DNA of 64,000 bases, from assembly GCF_002858765.1 (NCBI RefSeq), contig NZ_PJRP01000002.1, forward strand, positions 666,598-730,597, given 5' to 3'. The translations under genes were made by a program, and so were the position numbers. Below, in pieces: positions 63,218-64,000 of this stretch (position 1 is its first letter; each line of letters opens with the position of its first letter). Below the pieces are notes generated by a model. The model saw only the letters and a program-made list of their open reading frames with translations. It had not been told where the DNA came from and ran no database searches. The DNA comes from Cupriavidus pauculus. Lineage in GTDB: Bacteria > Pseudomonadota > Gammaproteobacteria > Burkholderiales > Burkholderiaceae.

Positions 63218-64000
63218 TTATTCTTCCTGGAACGCTTCTTCGCGCTTGGCCTTGATCGACGGCATGGCCACGATCAACACCAGGACAGCCGCGGCGATCA
63301 GCAGGCCCAGCGACAGCGGACGCGTCACGAACACGCTGAAGTCACCACGCGACAGCAGCAGCGAGCGGCGGAAGTTTTCTTCCATCATCGGTCCCAGCAC
63401 GAAGCCCAGCAGCAGCGGTGCGGGTTCGCACTTCAGCTTGATGAACAGGTAGCCGATGATGCCGAAGGCGGCGGTCTGGAACACGTCGAACGTGGTGTTC
63501 TGAACCGAGTACACGCCGATGCAGCAGAACGTCAGGATGGCCGGGTACAGGTAGCGGTAAGGCACCTTCAGCAGCTTCACCCAGATACCGATCATCGGCA
63601 GGTTCAGGATGATCAGGATCAGGTTGCCCAGCCACATCGAGGCGATCAGGCCCCAGAACAGCGCCGGGTTGCTGGTCATGACCTGCGGACCGGGCTGGAT
63701 GTTGTGGATGGTCATCGCGCCCACCATCAGCGCCATCACGGCGTTGGGCGGGATACCCAGGGTCAGCAGCGGGATGAACGAGGTCTGTGCCGCGGCGTTG
63801 TTGGCCGACTCCGGACCGGCCACGCCTTCGATGGCGCCTTTGCCGAACTCGTGTGCGTACTTCGACGTCTTCTTTTCCAGCGAGTAGGCTGCAAACGAAG
63901 CCAGTGCCGCACCGCCGCCCGGCAGGATACCCAGTGCCGAACCCAGCAGCGTGCCACGCAGCACCGCCGGAATCATGCGCTTGAAGTCTTCCTTGGTCGG
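63218..64000 (-). CDS. Tripartite tricarboxylate transporter permease TctA (5' partial)
   Basis: C-terminal 260 residues of a TctA large permease; the frame is open through the right edge (PTKEDFKR before the first internal Met). Signature segments are RGTLLGSALGILPGGGAALASFAAYSLEKK, GVAGPESANNAAAQTSFIPLLTLGIPPNAVMALM and LGPMMEENFRRSLLLSRGD. It forms the membrane channel with a small TctB partner, expected just outside the window. It could work with the Bug protein nearby, but separate transcription leaves the partner open. Confidence 0.93.
   Translation of the reverse strand, partial: PTKEDFKRMIPAVLRGTLLGSALGILPGGGAALASFAAYSLEKKTSKYAHEFGKGAIEGVAGPESANNAAAQTSFIPLLTLGIPPNAVMALMVGAMTIHNIQPGPQVMTSNPALFWGLIASMWLGNLILIILNLPMIGIWVKLLKVPYRYLYPAILTFCCIGVYSVQNTTFDVFQTAAFGIIGYLFIKLKCEPAPLLLGFVLGPMMEENFRRSLLLSRGDFSVFVTRPLSLGLLIAAAVLVLIVAMPSIKAKREEAFQEE

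Overview
The window is GC-rich, densely coded chromosomal DNA that reads as the core chromosome of a Burkholderiaceae beta-proteobacterium, most likely Cupriavidus or a close relative. This rests on the protein sequences and on gene sets such as glyA-nrdR, ybgC-tolQRAB-pal-cpoB, kynBUA with an Lrp-type kynR, and the Bug-type tripartite tricarboxylate carrier. No phage, transposase, CRISPR array or rRNA operon was seen. The only RNA gene is a tRNA-Lys.

Layout. 1-2.6 kb: the end of an alpha/beta hydrolase gene, then ribD-ribE on the minus strand. 2.6-4.6 kb: a second, visibly decaying minor-pilin block with two broken genes and one intact FimT-like gene. 4.7-11.9 kb: an intact minor-pilin operon, pilV-pilW-pilX-pilY1-pilE-fimT. 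12.1-14.0 kb: nrdR and glyA. 14.5-20 kb: the Tol-Pal envelope operon, closed by an intrinsic terminator. 20-22.3 kb: queC, a YeeE/YedE sulfur transporter, and tRNA-Lys behind a full-consensus sigma70 promoter. 22.5-25.5 kb: an LprI-like membrane protein and a PAS-PAS-GGDEF diguanylate cyclase. 25.5-27.9 kb: a YqjD/YqjE/DUF3318 membrane cluster and a 1-Cys peroxiredoxin. 28-34.4 kb: glutaryl-CoA dehydrogenase with a divergent IclR regulator, the kynurenine pathway genes with a divergent KynR, and a flavin reductase. 34.7-43 kb: msrA (catalytic Cys replaced by Ser), a DUF72 protein, cfa, pdxH, an MFS carrier, AsmA and tcdA. 43.5-52.8 kb: a P-loop kinase, hemerythrin, thioredoxin-TPR, acyl-CoA ligase, ankyrin protein, ChaC-like protein, FKBP, YaeQ, YceI, MAPEG and S4-domain proteins. 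52.8-59.3 kb: glnS, a rearranged CoA-transferase, a PNPOx-like protein, a PhzF-like protein and gltS. 59.4-64 kb: gamma-glutamyltransferase and a Bug solute-binding protein divergent from a LysR regulator, then the end of a TctA permease.

No wholly new multi-gene system was identified. The observations most worth following are the decaying second pilin block with a G6-tract frameshift, the Cys-to-Ser MsrA, and several strong candidate operators: IclR at gcdH, a TetR-like site inside the acyl-CoA ligase promoter, and repeated TGCGAAA boxes at kynB/kynR. There is also a series of perfect GC-rich palindromes at gene ends that lack U tracts.
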